Below, piece after piece: positions 1 through 12,127 of a stretch of 64,000 nt of DNA. How positions within the stretch are numbered: position 1 is the first letter of the stretch; every line of letters starts with the position of its first letter. The translations under genes were made by a program, and so were the position numbers. This stretch comes from Glossina fuscipes (lineage: Eukaryota; Arthropoda; Insecta; Diptera; Glossinidae), in contig NW_023998414.1 in the NCBI RefSeq assembly GCF_014805625.2, forward strand, positions 17,796,614 through 17,860,613, given 5' to 3'. The notes beneath the pieces were generated by a model. It searched no databases. It was not told where the DNA came from and worked only from the letters and a program-made list of their open reading frames with translations.

Positions 1-2500
1 AGGTAAATTAAAAGGTAAAATTATTTTTAATTTTTTGCAAAAAAAAAAAAAAAAAAAAAAAACCAGAAGCATTAAATACCTTTACAAATTTCATATACTC
101 TTGATTAGAATGAAACTTTGAATTTATTTAATACACTTTGCCTGTCTTTCTGTCTGTTCTGTTTGAAAGAAAAATGACCGCTTCTCTCCATTCACTGCAG
201 GTCGATTGTTTGGAAACCATTTTTTTTTTTTTTTTTTTTTTTTTGCCCAATAATTTTTCCATTATTAAATGCATAACTATTTGTTTGCACTTTGTGTTGG
301 TTTGGCGTTGTTTTCAAGGTGGGTTCATGTGTTGAGCTGTGACTTGAATATATTATGCCAAAATGGTAGCTTATAGCTATTGACGTATACCTAGATCTAT
401 AAAGCAATAACGATTGTGTTTACGTCTACATCGCAAATTTCCATATATTTATAGTACTCTCCCGCATTTACATTCCACACCGCTTTTAGTCACGATAAGA
501 GTAAGTCATGTAAGCCACACTGTACCGTGTAGTGTCTGCGTCCGTGCGCTTTTACATTCAACCTACAAAACTCAACTTTTCAGATAATTTAATAAATTAT
601 GGCGCTTGGACTTGCTTTGGCTCAAGGATAAACTCTATTCTACATTTTTATACCCAATATGCAAATAATGGAACTATTTGATATAGCTTGGTGCGTTGAA
701 GTACTCTGACGAAAAGATGAGTTCTGTTGAAAATATATTAGATTGGATCATTTTTACGAACATTTCCCAAATAAAGCGATTAACTTACTGTACTAAACAA
801 GTCTATGTATAAGACCAGTCTCTATATAAGCGCTCTCAGGGAACGTAAGCCCTTTTTTTTTTTTTTGTTAGTAGAAAGCATATGTAGTTTTTGGCATTCT
901 ACCACCCAAACGAATTGTATTATATACAGTGACGTCAAGCCTCGCATGCTTGTTCTCAATTTCGAAAGCAATTATATAAGAAGAGAAAAACATTAAAATC
1001 TGCCGGACTAGAGTGAGAGTTAGGTAAAGAGGAAATTGGAATTTTATTCTTCTTCTGATGAGATATTTGAATTGAACCTTTCCAAATGGTTTGGATCGTA
1101 CCACTTTTTCGACCACTTCACATTCACAACCCCCGATTTTAAGAAGTCGTTACGTAAATACTTGTAGAGTAGGTAGACCGTGGTTTTTATTTTTTTTTTT
1201 ATGCTAGATGAAGAAAGTTTTATTGGTCTAAGAAAAAATTTTAAATCATCACAATCGCACATTATGAAATTGTTATCCTCGTAAAAATGTTAAGGAATCG
1301 ACAAAACTTTTAAATTCGATTAGATCAGATAGTTAAGATCGTTTTAGATATTTTATCTTAACCAAGAGCATTAACATTTTATAATGTTCTTAACATGTAA
1401 GTAAGTTTATATGTTCCCGATGTAGTAAAGATACTCGTAGCGTCAGATAGATGTGCGCAAAAAGGGAATGTTATAACATTTTTGTTATAACATATCGCAC
1501 ACTCATTTAAAGCGTTAAAATATGGATAACGATAATAGCTTGCTCTGTTTATCCTAGAGAACTACAATCATTGTTATGATTATTATTAATAAACCAAAGA
1601 TTAAGTTCTCTCTGCTCGTTTTACTCATTATTTCATGTGCCGGACAATTTGGTATTCATTTTGGTAACAGCAGCTATTAAGAGCAACTATTCGTAATTGC
1701 TAATAGGTATTAGCATATAGGTTATATGTAATGAACTAAAACGAAAAATTATGATTATGAACGCTATAATTAAGGCATTTTCACATCCGATATTATAATT
1801 CGGCTGATAGAAAAAATAACAATAATTATAGGAAGTAGTCCAACTGTCCATCCGTTCGTCTGATGTCCGTCCATGCATTACAGTGTTCAACTTGCAAGTC
1901 ACAATATTCGAGAAAGTTGTATGACATTTCACGCGGTGGCGTTGTTTTGATTCAAGGACAACGCTATTGCTATTGCACTTTTTCGAGCGCTCCCTATGTA
2001 ACGCTTTATTTTGACAAGTTGTTATAAGAGAAAATATTGCGATTTCGAGAATTTTTTTACTGCGAAATGTCACCTTTCCAACGAGCATAAATATGAAATT
2101 GTTTGATCGATACTTTACGAGAAATCTATCAGTGCAGCCATCTACCGAAAAAATAATGGATTTATTTTTCCCCAAACCAATATATAATTTTTGGTGCATT
2201 ATCAATTAAGCGTAATGTTGTACGATATTTATTTGGTTGACCTTGACTAACTTTTTTTTGTTAAAGCATTGCGGTGAATGTATCTGAGAAACTTCGAAAT
2301 ACATCTATCTGACTTACTTCCATATATGAAGTGACATTTTGATAAAAATAAATTAATTAATTAACAAGGTATTAATAATATAAAATAAATTAATAATTTT
2401 TGTTAAGCGTTGGTCGTTAAGAATATGGACTTAATAAATACAAATTGATTGCTATGCCAGCCAGTAGGAATCTTTGAGACATTATGATTGCCTGCGAATG
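1..2500. other. Left-end non-coding stretch
   Basis: No gene seen. Contains poly(A) at 39-62, poly(T) at 220-244, a 26-bp inverted repeat at 1468-1493 and one dispersed-repeat copy (1845-2030). Confidence 0.5.
1845..2030 (+). repeat. Dispersed repeat copy (GTCCGTC / GTTCAACYT..CAAGTC type)
   Basis: It shares with 23040-23290 and 57115-57380 the ordered blocks CCGTC, GTTCAACTTGCAAGTC, a GGACAACGCTATTG-like piece and AACGCTTTATTTTGA. Diverged and without coding capacity. The 172-codon - strand frame over it is a by-product. Confidence 0.55.
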
Positions 2501-2507
2501 ATGAGTT

Positions 2508-3248
2508 TTCAGCTTTCATATATTGTGTGGAGATATTTACGTTTTATATGAGATAGAATGTGGCGATGATGTGCTGGGAGTAGAGAAGTTGCATTTTCTA
2601 GAAGATAAAAATAAATTGGAAATGTCACGAAAGCACACCGCAGCCATGATGGTACAAGTGCAAGCAGGTTTGAGTCAACGTTGCGTTGTGTTTTTCAATA
2701 CAAAAAAAAACCCTATATTCTTGGTCAGCTGAATTCAGCACGCAGTTATTCAACCCATTTTTCTTTCATTCATTTCTTTGTCATGCATTCATTTATATAT
2801 TTATAGATTCACGGCATTGCAAAATGATTACCTATCTCTTTCGCTACATATTGGTAGTCTGAACGCCGAACAATGAAACAATAAGGCTACCGATACCGAA
2901 ACGCATAAAATTGTTGTAATAAAACCGAAGGATCACGATGCAGACTCCCAGCAGAGTGAAATTTTTTTAACTAGCAACAAAGGATGTTCAAGTTACACTA
3001 AACTTGTCGTTCCGTTTGCAACAAGCTTTAGTACGCATCGGAAACTTCATAAATTATTTAATACCGGGATCAGAAAACAAGGTACATTTTCACATTTAAA
3101 CTCCGTGAAATATGCATATGAAGTCATTGAATTATTTTTTGGTTTTTCTTCACAGATTGGTAGTATTGTCTTTGGCATCCAGGGAAAGTTTGATGTCAAT
3201 ATATTCTGTTACTGCTGGGTTACGAGTGCTTTTACAAATGGACAAGAG
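2508..3248 (+). pseudogene. Unrecognised coding-like frame broken by two TGA codons
   Basis: After an acceptor-like TTTTCAG one + strand frame reads FHILCGDIYVLYEIECGDD and on, to TGA at 2730-2732. It stays open for 47 codons to a second TGA at 2874-2876, then for 124 codons to TAA at 3249-3251. Splice-like sites are present: GCAG before GTTTGAG (2667), an acceptor ending at 2806, and CAAGA before GTAAGT (3247). The donor and acceptor phases do not agree, so simple splicing does not explain it. I recognise no family. It may be a decayed gene, separate exons of an unknown gene, or chance. Confidence 0.25.
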
Positions 3249-3251
3249 TAA

Positions 3252-6200
3252 GTTTTTCGATTTTTGTTATGCGTGTGAAACAATGATTTGCATTATAACT
3301 AGCAAAACGTATCAATTTAATGAAAGTTTCTGTCATCATCTCTCTATCTGTCTCCCATCTCTTGTGGAACACTTACGAGTTGTCGTGTCAGAGATTATTG
3401 TAAACTCCAGTATATAGATATAGACAAACCATGTAAAACAGCGGTGAAAAATTAGTTAGTATCTCTTCACAACCGCGCCCACTGTAAACAAGAAGCTCCA
3501 ACCTATCGAGATATATTGAATTAAAATGTGGTACAAATGTGACTTATAATGTGCCTTAAAACCGCTGCAAAAATCGAGTGGTACGCCCACATTTCATAAA
3601 ATATTGGTTTAAGTCGGTGGGCATTAAATATTCGCCGTAAGACAATTACAACTTTTTACTTCTCTTATTTTTATTTAGTATACATTTCTTTTCATTGAAT
3701 ACACCATGAATGTCATCCCGCTTGTCAATGATAAGCCGCAAGTTTTAGTTAAAAAATATGATTGGATTTGCTTTTGTCGGTTATATCGCCATTACATGCA
3801 TCTAAACGACGACTGTTGTGTAAAATTTGCTTATACCAGTACGAAGCTACCAACTATCATCCCTTGTAAAACAATAATGGTATGAAAGTTAATTAATATT
3901 TCAACTTCACGTAGATGCGTTTGATTATATTACCTATAGCACAATTGTGAGTTCTTTTTGAATAAGCATGGAGTAAACAACTTATACATACATTCATTAT
4001 AGGTATGCATGGTGAAATTTCGATTTCCATTTTTAATTTTATTTTATATATTAAACTTGACCAGGAAGGAAATTAAAAAACAAACTTCCCAGAAACCCAT
4101 TGAATAGCATGACATGGAATTCATCACGACTCAAAAAGCATCCTAGACTAATTAAGAATATATTGGCAGTACAAATTAACTAGGTCTGTCTTCTAGGGGA
4201 CACTGTAAGAACCTTCCACTATAGGATGTAGAACTGCAGCAACTGTAGCTTCTTCATTCGAAAGTATTGTCTTTCAGCTGTACGCAACTGTGCAAGTGTA
4301 CACAATCTTCATTCATTTTTTGGAGCTGTGAATAGGTGTAGTTCCGTGGGTGAAAAACGGGAAACATCAGTTTTCCTGCTTAACTCGAAGGGCAGCGCTG
4401 CTGAATCGTCACGAATAGTGAACTGGAAATGCGTTACGATAAAGCTGAATGTCCCTAGCATTGCTCTTTGAAGAAATCAGCTAGACACGTTGCATTACCG
4501 ACTGAGCAGCTAACCAAATGGAACTATGGTTAAGGAAGCCTACCAACTACAATTCATGCAATTAAGACAAAATATGGACCTGATATTGTAAAAGTGATAA
4601 TATCGTTACTTTTCACTAAAGAGAAATTCGCCCCCACGTAGCAAAACTCACTGCCCAAATGTTTGCAATTCTAATTAGGAATGTCGTACCATCCCCACTC
4701 TTATCAGCAAACATTACTCCTTTCAATTAACGCTGATTGCTCAATTCTTATGACGATAGCGAAACATGGATTCAATTGGCCTAACACGACCTGTATATTA
4801 TAAGCATTATGTACATAAGTAATATATCTTCGAACAGATTTATTTAAAATCAGATTTATTAAAAATTTTACTTTTAAATCAATTTAATACAATTATGAAA
4901 GACTAAACATATTGCGTATGTGAGAATTTATTATAGAGCACAAATTTAAGAAGAAGTCGTAACGAACTGTTTTATTTTCACATTTTCTGAATTCTATGAT
5001 ATAATTTTTGATTTCATTGAACAACAAATTTCTTACAAATAGTGTTTGCGAGTTCTTAAGCCTTTGTGCATCGTTGTGCTTTGGAATAAATTACGGCACA
5101 GGTGTCATCTCATTCATATAGAGGCATTTCTCTATAAAAGCTTGTATAACTGATTATTCGCGTTTACGCACGTTTGCGGACGTGCTCTGCATTTTTAAAC
5201 GAATTGCATTGGTTAGTAGTATTGTATTGATGTTGATGTGTCTGCATGTATAGTTGTAAAGTTATTATTGTATATTGTTTCTCAAATATCGATATTTATC
5301 CCATATCCCATACTTACAAGTATAACCATAAAAAGTATTCGAGAACTGGCTGTAGGCTGTCAAACTTCATTGTAGTTGTTACTACTGATGCTTAACAAAA
5401 TCGAAAGTTTTCAAGTTCTATTCTTCGGGAATAACACAACAATACTCTCAGCTTCAGTGCAGATGTTCCTTTGCTTATTTAAACTTTATCAACCATGTGT
5501 AACATACACATATCAAGTTTGCCATTACGTTTTCACAACACTTGAAAATGCGCTGAGAAGCCCGCGTGCAATACATACGCACGTAGCCAAGTATTTCATC
5601 TTACATTAACGATTCAGCCATTAGTTTGGTCTTTAAAATAACAAAATATCTGTAATTTCTTTCTTCTTTCTTTGTAATGAAACCAACTCCTTCACTGATT
5701 CCAAGTGGTTTGCTGACTTTATACGCGGCCGTACAAATCCCTGAAACCATAAAAAAAAAAGTGCACAAAACCTTTTTTGAAAACCGAAAAGTGAAATTGC
5801 GTGTGATAGCCGACACCTTAACGAGATCAGAATGAGCACAGTATTCACAATTTTTGCCAGAAAATTTGTCCGTGAGAAAGCTCTGATCAAAGTGGTTAAC
5901 GCATTTGCTGACTTATGACCAAAAATAGCAACGTGTTAGGCTGCTTAAGCGAAACAAAAACGATTTTTTATGCGATATGCGACAATAGATAAATAGATAT
6001 GAATTAACTAATACACTCCAGAGTCAAATCGGCAGTCAGCCGATCAATCAACGGTAACCGGGAAAAACCATTCAAACCTATCAAAAAGACAGATTTCGTT
6101 TGGCAAGGTTGTAGCGTCCGCATTTTATGTGAATAGCGCATTCATCAGATTTAAACACCTGCGACTATTACATACTCGTGAGCATCAAAAAAATACTGGC

Positions 6201-6692
6201 CGGGAAGAGATGTGACTCCAATACAAAGGCAAGCGTATTATCAAGGGTTGGGCAAATCGTTCTATAACGAAAGCATAGAAATGTTAGGGAAACGTTGGAG
6301 TGAATGTGTTATCCCCGAATCGGATTAGGTTAATGGAAACAGTTGAATTTTGCCTAAACGTAGTGATTCTGCGGACCTGTTTGGTAATCACTTACATCGT
6401 TTCTGAAGCGTCTTTCGTGGTATTGCAAGGATTTTGATCAAACCAATATCCAACCGTCCTTCAGTGTTGAGTATAAAAATGTTTTTGCGTTTCATTTCAT
6501 TCGTGACTCCAAAATGGCTCGTTACCACTTCGTTTCAGTAGCGTTTCGAAGATGGAAAATCGGGTTAATTTAATTTTTAATTGTTACTTCCCTCGCCAAA
6601 GCGGTTAGAGAAAAATGACGAAATTATTTAGTTATATTTCTTTTTTATTGGACACCCTGTGTTTACTGACGAAAGAAAACGACTTTCACGTA
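3252..6692. other. Non-coding stretch
   Basis: AT-rich, with no recognisable gene, and only short overlapping open frames. A TATACCCTGTACCATAAGTGG repeat end lies just beyond the MITE, at about 7174. Confidence 0.45.
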
Positions 6693-6694
6693 TA

Positions 6695-7139
6695 CAGTCA
6701 AACCTATTTTTGTGCGGTAGATAGGGACCGCAGAAAAAAAACCGCACAAAAAAAAATATTCAAAAACTTCATAAATAGCTATAAGAAATAATTTTTCACA
6801 GCATATTAAAGAAAATTTTTTTTATGCGGTAGAGAGGGACCGCATAAAAAAAGTCTTACTTAGAAAATATGTCAGAGCTTCACGAAATGGCAAGAAAGTG
6901 CTTTCCAAACAAAATAAATAATTAAATTACACACTGAAACATTTAAAAAAATTTTAATTTCTAATTTTAAACAAGGAGAATAGCAAAAAAGGTGATGCCA
7001 ACACAGTTCAGATTGACCTAACCTCTCGGCGAAATTCAATGTGTCGATATTCATATACCGCACAAAAAAAGAATCGCACAAAAAGAATCGCGCAAAAAAA
7101 AGCGCATAAAAAAAGACCGCACAAAAACAGGTTTGAATG
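6695..7139. mobile_element. Pogo/Tigger-type MITE with 24-bp terminal inverted repeats
   Basis: A 445-base element flanked by TA on each side (6693-6694 and 7140-7141), as expected for Tc1/mariner/pogo insertion. The ends are inverted repeats: the left 24 bases start CAGTCAAACC and end GTGCGGT; the right 24 bases (7116-7139), read on the other strand, start CATTCAAACC and end GTGCGGT. They differ at 2 of 24 positions. Inside are two hairpin modules with the plan T-run, GCGGT, AGAKAGGG, ACCGC, A-run (6705-6740 and 6817-6852), and near the right end several CGCAYAAAAAAA blocks. The middle (about 6853-7055) has no transposase. The CAG...AACCT end is like pogo/Tigger elements; subfamily assignment is an inference. 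Confidence 0.8.
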
Positions 7140-7141
7140 TA

Positions 7142-10100
7142 ATGTATTTATGTTAACTTTTAGTTCGCTTTTATACCCTGTACCATAAGTGGCAACTTTG
7201 TGCGGACGTATGTAAGACGCAGAACGACTTAAGATCCATTTTTTAGTATACTGATTCTGAATTCAATCATTTTCTGTCCGTGTATTTTCGTGTTCATCAA
7301 TGGTATTGCAAATAGTTCGGATGGGTCCATTCTTAGCAAGAGTGCGGAGCGTTATTCGCTTGATTGAAGTGATATTGTAATATAGAGCAAATCTTTTCAA
7401 AATCTTCTTTAGAAGCAATAAATTTAGACAGAGGTTTTAAATCACTCCGATAAATAGTTGAACAAGTTCTTAGGCTCGTTTGTACAAACGAAAACTTTAT
7501 GGAATTAATATTTTTTTCTCTTCTGCACTTGTACCTGTAGACATATTAAGGATACATATACATAATTACGCACCGCATGTACTATATGGCGTGTACTTCT
7601 GGGTATAACGAACGAAATGGCAAATGTAGTTGCACGAATGCCTGTGAGCATATAACTCATATGATAGTATTTAATGGTTCACCGAGAACAAAAGAAACTA
7701 TGGCTACTATATTATTTGTGTTGCCAAAGAGGCGGATAATCTAGCTCTAGGGTGTACAATAAATTCACTTAATTCATATAAACATTTTTGCGTTGGCAGA
7801 AGATTGAAAACGCTTGATACACAAACAAAAACATATAAATTATGTTCGGCACAGAACGAATCTTTAGATACCTATTATTTACATCGACTTTTACATTTTT
7901 ATCGGTAAAAAAACAAATCACACACAAATAACATATAAAATTTACAGTGCGCACTAAATATGTTCACATAACTAACACAACTTTATCATAAACCACTAAT
8001 CTATGTACATGATTTGTTATACTGCATAGAAAAACTATAACATAAACAGGCTTAGCATGGTACGCCCAATACGTTCACATGCTCAGAGTAGACGAAAACA
8101 CTTTTGCACTGAGCCCTTTAAATTCTCACTAATGCTACTTGGGAACTTGTGAAATGTCTTTTTTGCACTTATCCCACCACCTAGAGTAGTGATGCAGAGG
8201 TTTTTGGTATTTTGCTTGTAAACACCGTGCGACAGATTCCAAGCCGGTTTAAAAGGATCTCGACTAAACAAATGAATGGTCGCAGGTTCAAAGCTCAAGT
8301 GCGGCAGAGTTTTCAATAAAATCAAAGGCCTTGCATGCTACTGCTTTAAGACTTTGTTCTTAGTATTTATTTCCCTCGCTAAATTAATAATAATAACAAT
8401 AATAAGTAGAATAAGCCGAATTAATGATGTTCTTCCGTTTCGTTCCTTCAGGTTTCTACTATGTGCGGAGTCCGTATGGGTAACACAAAAATTACATTTT
8501 TTATTTATGTCGATGATTAAATTTGGAAAGTGGGCATAGCAAGTGTAAACGCTAGCTAAGAATTCGATGTAAAAATCGGGTCAAATATCCAGTGACAGTG
8601 CCCTATGGCATACGATAAGAAAAAACGCTATTCGCCAGCCCAGAAATAATTAGATCTACAGTTCCAGATGAGAACATACAGACGTGTAGCCTTCTCCGGT
8701 GAGAGGGAGACGCATATAAGCTTCTAGCTATCAATAGATCGGACAGCCGGTTTCAATTTCACATCAAGCAAGCGATTTTTTCGCTTTCTAGCCCAACTAC
8801 AGCCATCACGAACTATTTACCTGAGATGCTGAGTATCTAAATTGTGCTCTAAGACAGGCGGAACGTCACCAGTTTAACCTGAGTATAGTTAAATGCAGTT
8901 AAATATACTCTCGTACAGAAAGTTGCAAGATTTTAATTACGATTTTCACAGCGAAATAGGCCCCGAGGTCACAAATGCACACATTCTATAAGTCGATTGA
9001 TTGAGAATTACATAGTTTCACGAGTAACAATCATACGATTTCAATGGAATACTTATCCCTTGCAAAATTGTGGTGTTTTGAAAACAACTTCTACCCTCGT
9101 ATATAAAAATTTTAAATTAAATCAACAGATAATCGATGAGATCATAAAAAGGACCATGGGCTTAAGCCCATATTCGTTCTCTTGCTTTAAGTGATTTTTT
9201 TATGAACTTTATACCGTGTGTACTCCAAAAAAATACTGGCTGTGCATGTGTTCATGCACAAATAGCTTATGTTTATTTATATAGCTATATATATAGCTAT
9301 ATATATGAATAGCGAAAGTTTGCCAACAATTTTAAACTAACATAAGCAAATATTTGCCAATGGTGGACTTATTTAATACTCCAACACGTGGATGTGTATA
9401 ATCGAATAATTATAAATCATTTTTCAATTGCCTAACAATATACGTAGTCGTTTTCAGTCTTATAAATTGCGAGGCTGTGAGTATTCGTTTTACCTTAAAA
9501 ATGTTAACCTCACATATCCAAAGGTAATTCTCTCTATGGGTTTCACGTAGACATTTGTGGTGATTACCGTTCAATTCGACGGCATCCAACCGCTTACCAT
9601 TACTTCATACGAAGCGATAGCTGGCATCTCCATTCAGGTGAAAATCCTAAAAGGAGGAAATGCGTCGATCTTATACATAGACGCAGAAATAATTAGCAGA
9701 AAACTAATTAAAATCACTCGCTTTCGAATTGTCCAGCAAAGCTATTTCTATTTGGGCCGAGTAGACTCATTAAGCAATTTATTGTTAACAAAAAAGCCGC
9801 TGAGGTCCTTGACTTCGACAAGTTGCCTCGGGAGGCTGCTTGACAACGCAAATGTTCTCTATGCCCACGAATTCCAACTAACGGTACTATCATCTAATTT
9901 GAAAATACAGTATAACATGAGTATGGTCTTCTGTCATTTATATTCACAGCCGCGTTTGCACATTCAATTCACATGCTTCCTACACCCGTTGTGCAACGTA
10001 ACATACTTCTCGTCGCTGCCCAATGTTTTACTCCGCCCAACGCATTCTAAATTTAGAAAATTTGGTCGCCCAGATTTTTCTTTTTTTTGCCCTTTCCCAT

Positions 10101-12059
10101 TTAGTAATCGGTACAGTCTCTTCTTTCAATATTTGCCTGAACCTTTTTTATAGTTCAATATCCCTACTTAAACATGCTATGCCAAACCATTGGGGCGTAC
10201 GTTTGCGAATATGTGAATAGGAGAGCTTTTACCATTAATTTATTTTTATAACGTTCCAGCGCCAAACCCACACTACATATATATTCAGTGTAGTAAATGA
10301 AACTTCCATTTAGATTTTAATTAAAGCTTTGTATTCGTTAGCATCTGGTCACGCAAACGCTTCTGCTATCTTTGCGGGTCACTTTGTGTCCCGCATTTCT
10401 GAAACTGATTTAAGCCCACGTCTATCTATGGTTGTGAGGTCTGTCTACGTATTTTTATGCTCAGCCGAACGCTATTGAAAATGAATCGAGTCGGGTCATT
10501 TTTCTGACCAACCGCCATATAATCCTCCATTCATTTATCTTATTTTTATGGAGAACCAAATCCAATCGTTAATACTTGCCCACAGAAATGAATAAAAAAT
10601 AGTATTCTGGCGCATGCAATATATCTGAACACTTCTTTTCATATGGTAGAAATTTTTCCGTTTCGTTCCACATAAAAACTAAGTTTTCGCATAGCAATAA
10701 AGTCAAATTTTTTACAATTTTACGATGGAAGTTACTTGGCGTATAAATTTGCTGTAACATGTTGGAAGCTGGATTTTGGTGTAGCGCCTTCTTTTGGAAA
10801 CTAGGCTTTGGATGTGACTTAACAAGCCTTCAAATTTCAAATTGACTTATCATATTTGCAATATATCGGTTCGGGCTTTGCGGGCACTCCCATGAAAAAT
10901 ATGTGTTATTTGGGAGTGCAATCTAGTGCAGAAATATGTTTCATAACACTATACTATTAACATCACTTACTACGCATATATTCTCACTTATCTATCGTTT
11001 TTTTTTTCGCAATAACGACTTTAAACTAACGCTGCATGGCATTATAAGTGCGAGATGTTTAGTTTTTTAATCCTGAGAATAGAAAAAATAATTGTATTAG
11101 GCGAAAATGTGTAGAGTGTATTTAACGCCTTGTTATCTTTGCCTACGTATATGATTTTGTTGCTTGTTTTATATTTAACATCTCTTCACTATCTCTCTTC
11201 AGCGCTAGTGCCATGAGGCCATAACTTGCAAGGAATTCAGTTTCGTTTTGGAGTATTTTATTAGATTTGCAAGAGCAAAACGTGTTTACTTCGTCAAAAG
11301 TTTTTAAACATGAACGTTAAAATTTCTTAAACTATGAGTGACGTATAATATAAAAAGATGTTACGTATCAAGAATGAAATCGTGAAAGCAGATGAATATA
11401 TGCATGAAACATTGTCTCGACAATTGTTACAGTTTTCAATTTTAAAGACTCCACCAAATGTCAAAGAATAACTTGAACGATCTGTTGAACATAAGAGGGC
11501 ACGTAAACGCATTCGCATTGTTGTTGCATCTTTTTAAATAACTCTTCTCATCGTTACGTTCGAATATTTTGAATAGATGTCTTATTGCGTTCACGTGTTA
11601 GTCTTAGTCTTTACAAATCAGTAAGTCAATCAGTCGGTCAGTCGGTCAGTCAATATCAAAGAAAACGAATATAATATCTCTCTTTACTTAACAATACGTA
11701 CTTTAGTGAGTCCGTGTTATATAATGTGCATAAAAAAAAATAAAAAAAAACAGACATAAGTAAATTAAGATTCTACGTGGTGCCTAAGAGCCGCATAAAT
11801 TAGATCGGCGCGCATTTACAGCTGTGCACATTTAAAGCTCGTCTACATTAATTTCTTTTTAGCATTTTTTTATGCAGGATTTAAGCTAAAATTTATGAAG
11901 TTTAGACTACACACTCTTAAGTGTGTGTATTTGTTTCTCTTCTTTTTTTTTTCTTTTGTTTTGCTATCTTTTAAAAGAATATAAGCAGTTTGGCTCAGAT
12001 GTACAAGTTAAGCGTGGAAAAGCGGAAAAGTATTTGAGCTTGTGTTTCAAATTTCGCAG
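7142..12059. other. Non-coding stretch
   Basis: No recognised gene. It holds a tRNA-derived-SINE-like piece around 8150-8310, a short hairpin (9241-9260), a TATAGCTATA palindrome cluster (9278-9307), a 198-codon open frame from a GTG at 9557 that resembles no family I know, and a repeat fragment at 10430-10530. Confidence 0.45.
10430..10530 (+). repeat. Short dispersed-repeat fragment
   Basis: GGTCTGTCTACGTATTT and CGCTATTGAAAATGAATCG match blocks of the family copy at 23040. Only this middle piece remains. Confidence 0.35.
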
Positions 12060-12127
12060 ATCTACGTAAACATAATATACGGACGCAATGCAGGCAACAA
12101 CAAATGCCATCTCTACCTACGGCAGCG
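12060..12127 (+). other. Possible first coding exon
   Basis: Lies between an acceptor-like ...TTTCGCAG (ending 12059) and a donor-like GTTAGT (12128). An ATG at 12088 opens MQATTNAISTYGS and leaves one base. No homologue is recognised. The composition is more balanced than the surroundings, and the short length limits confidence. Confidence 0.2.

Noticed and set aside
1687..2205. 172-codon - strand open frame
   Set aside because: It overlaps a dispersed-repeat copy in antisense, has no motif, and its residue make-up follows base composition.
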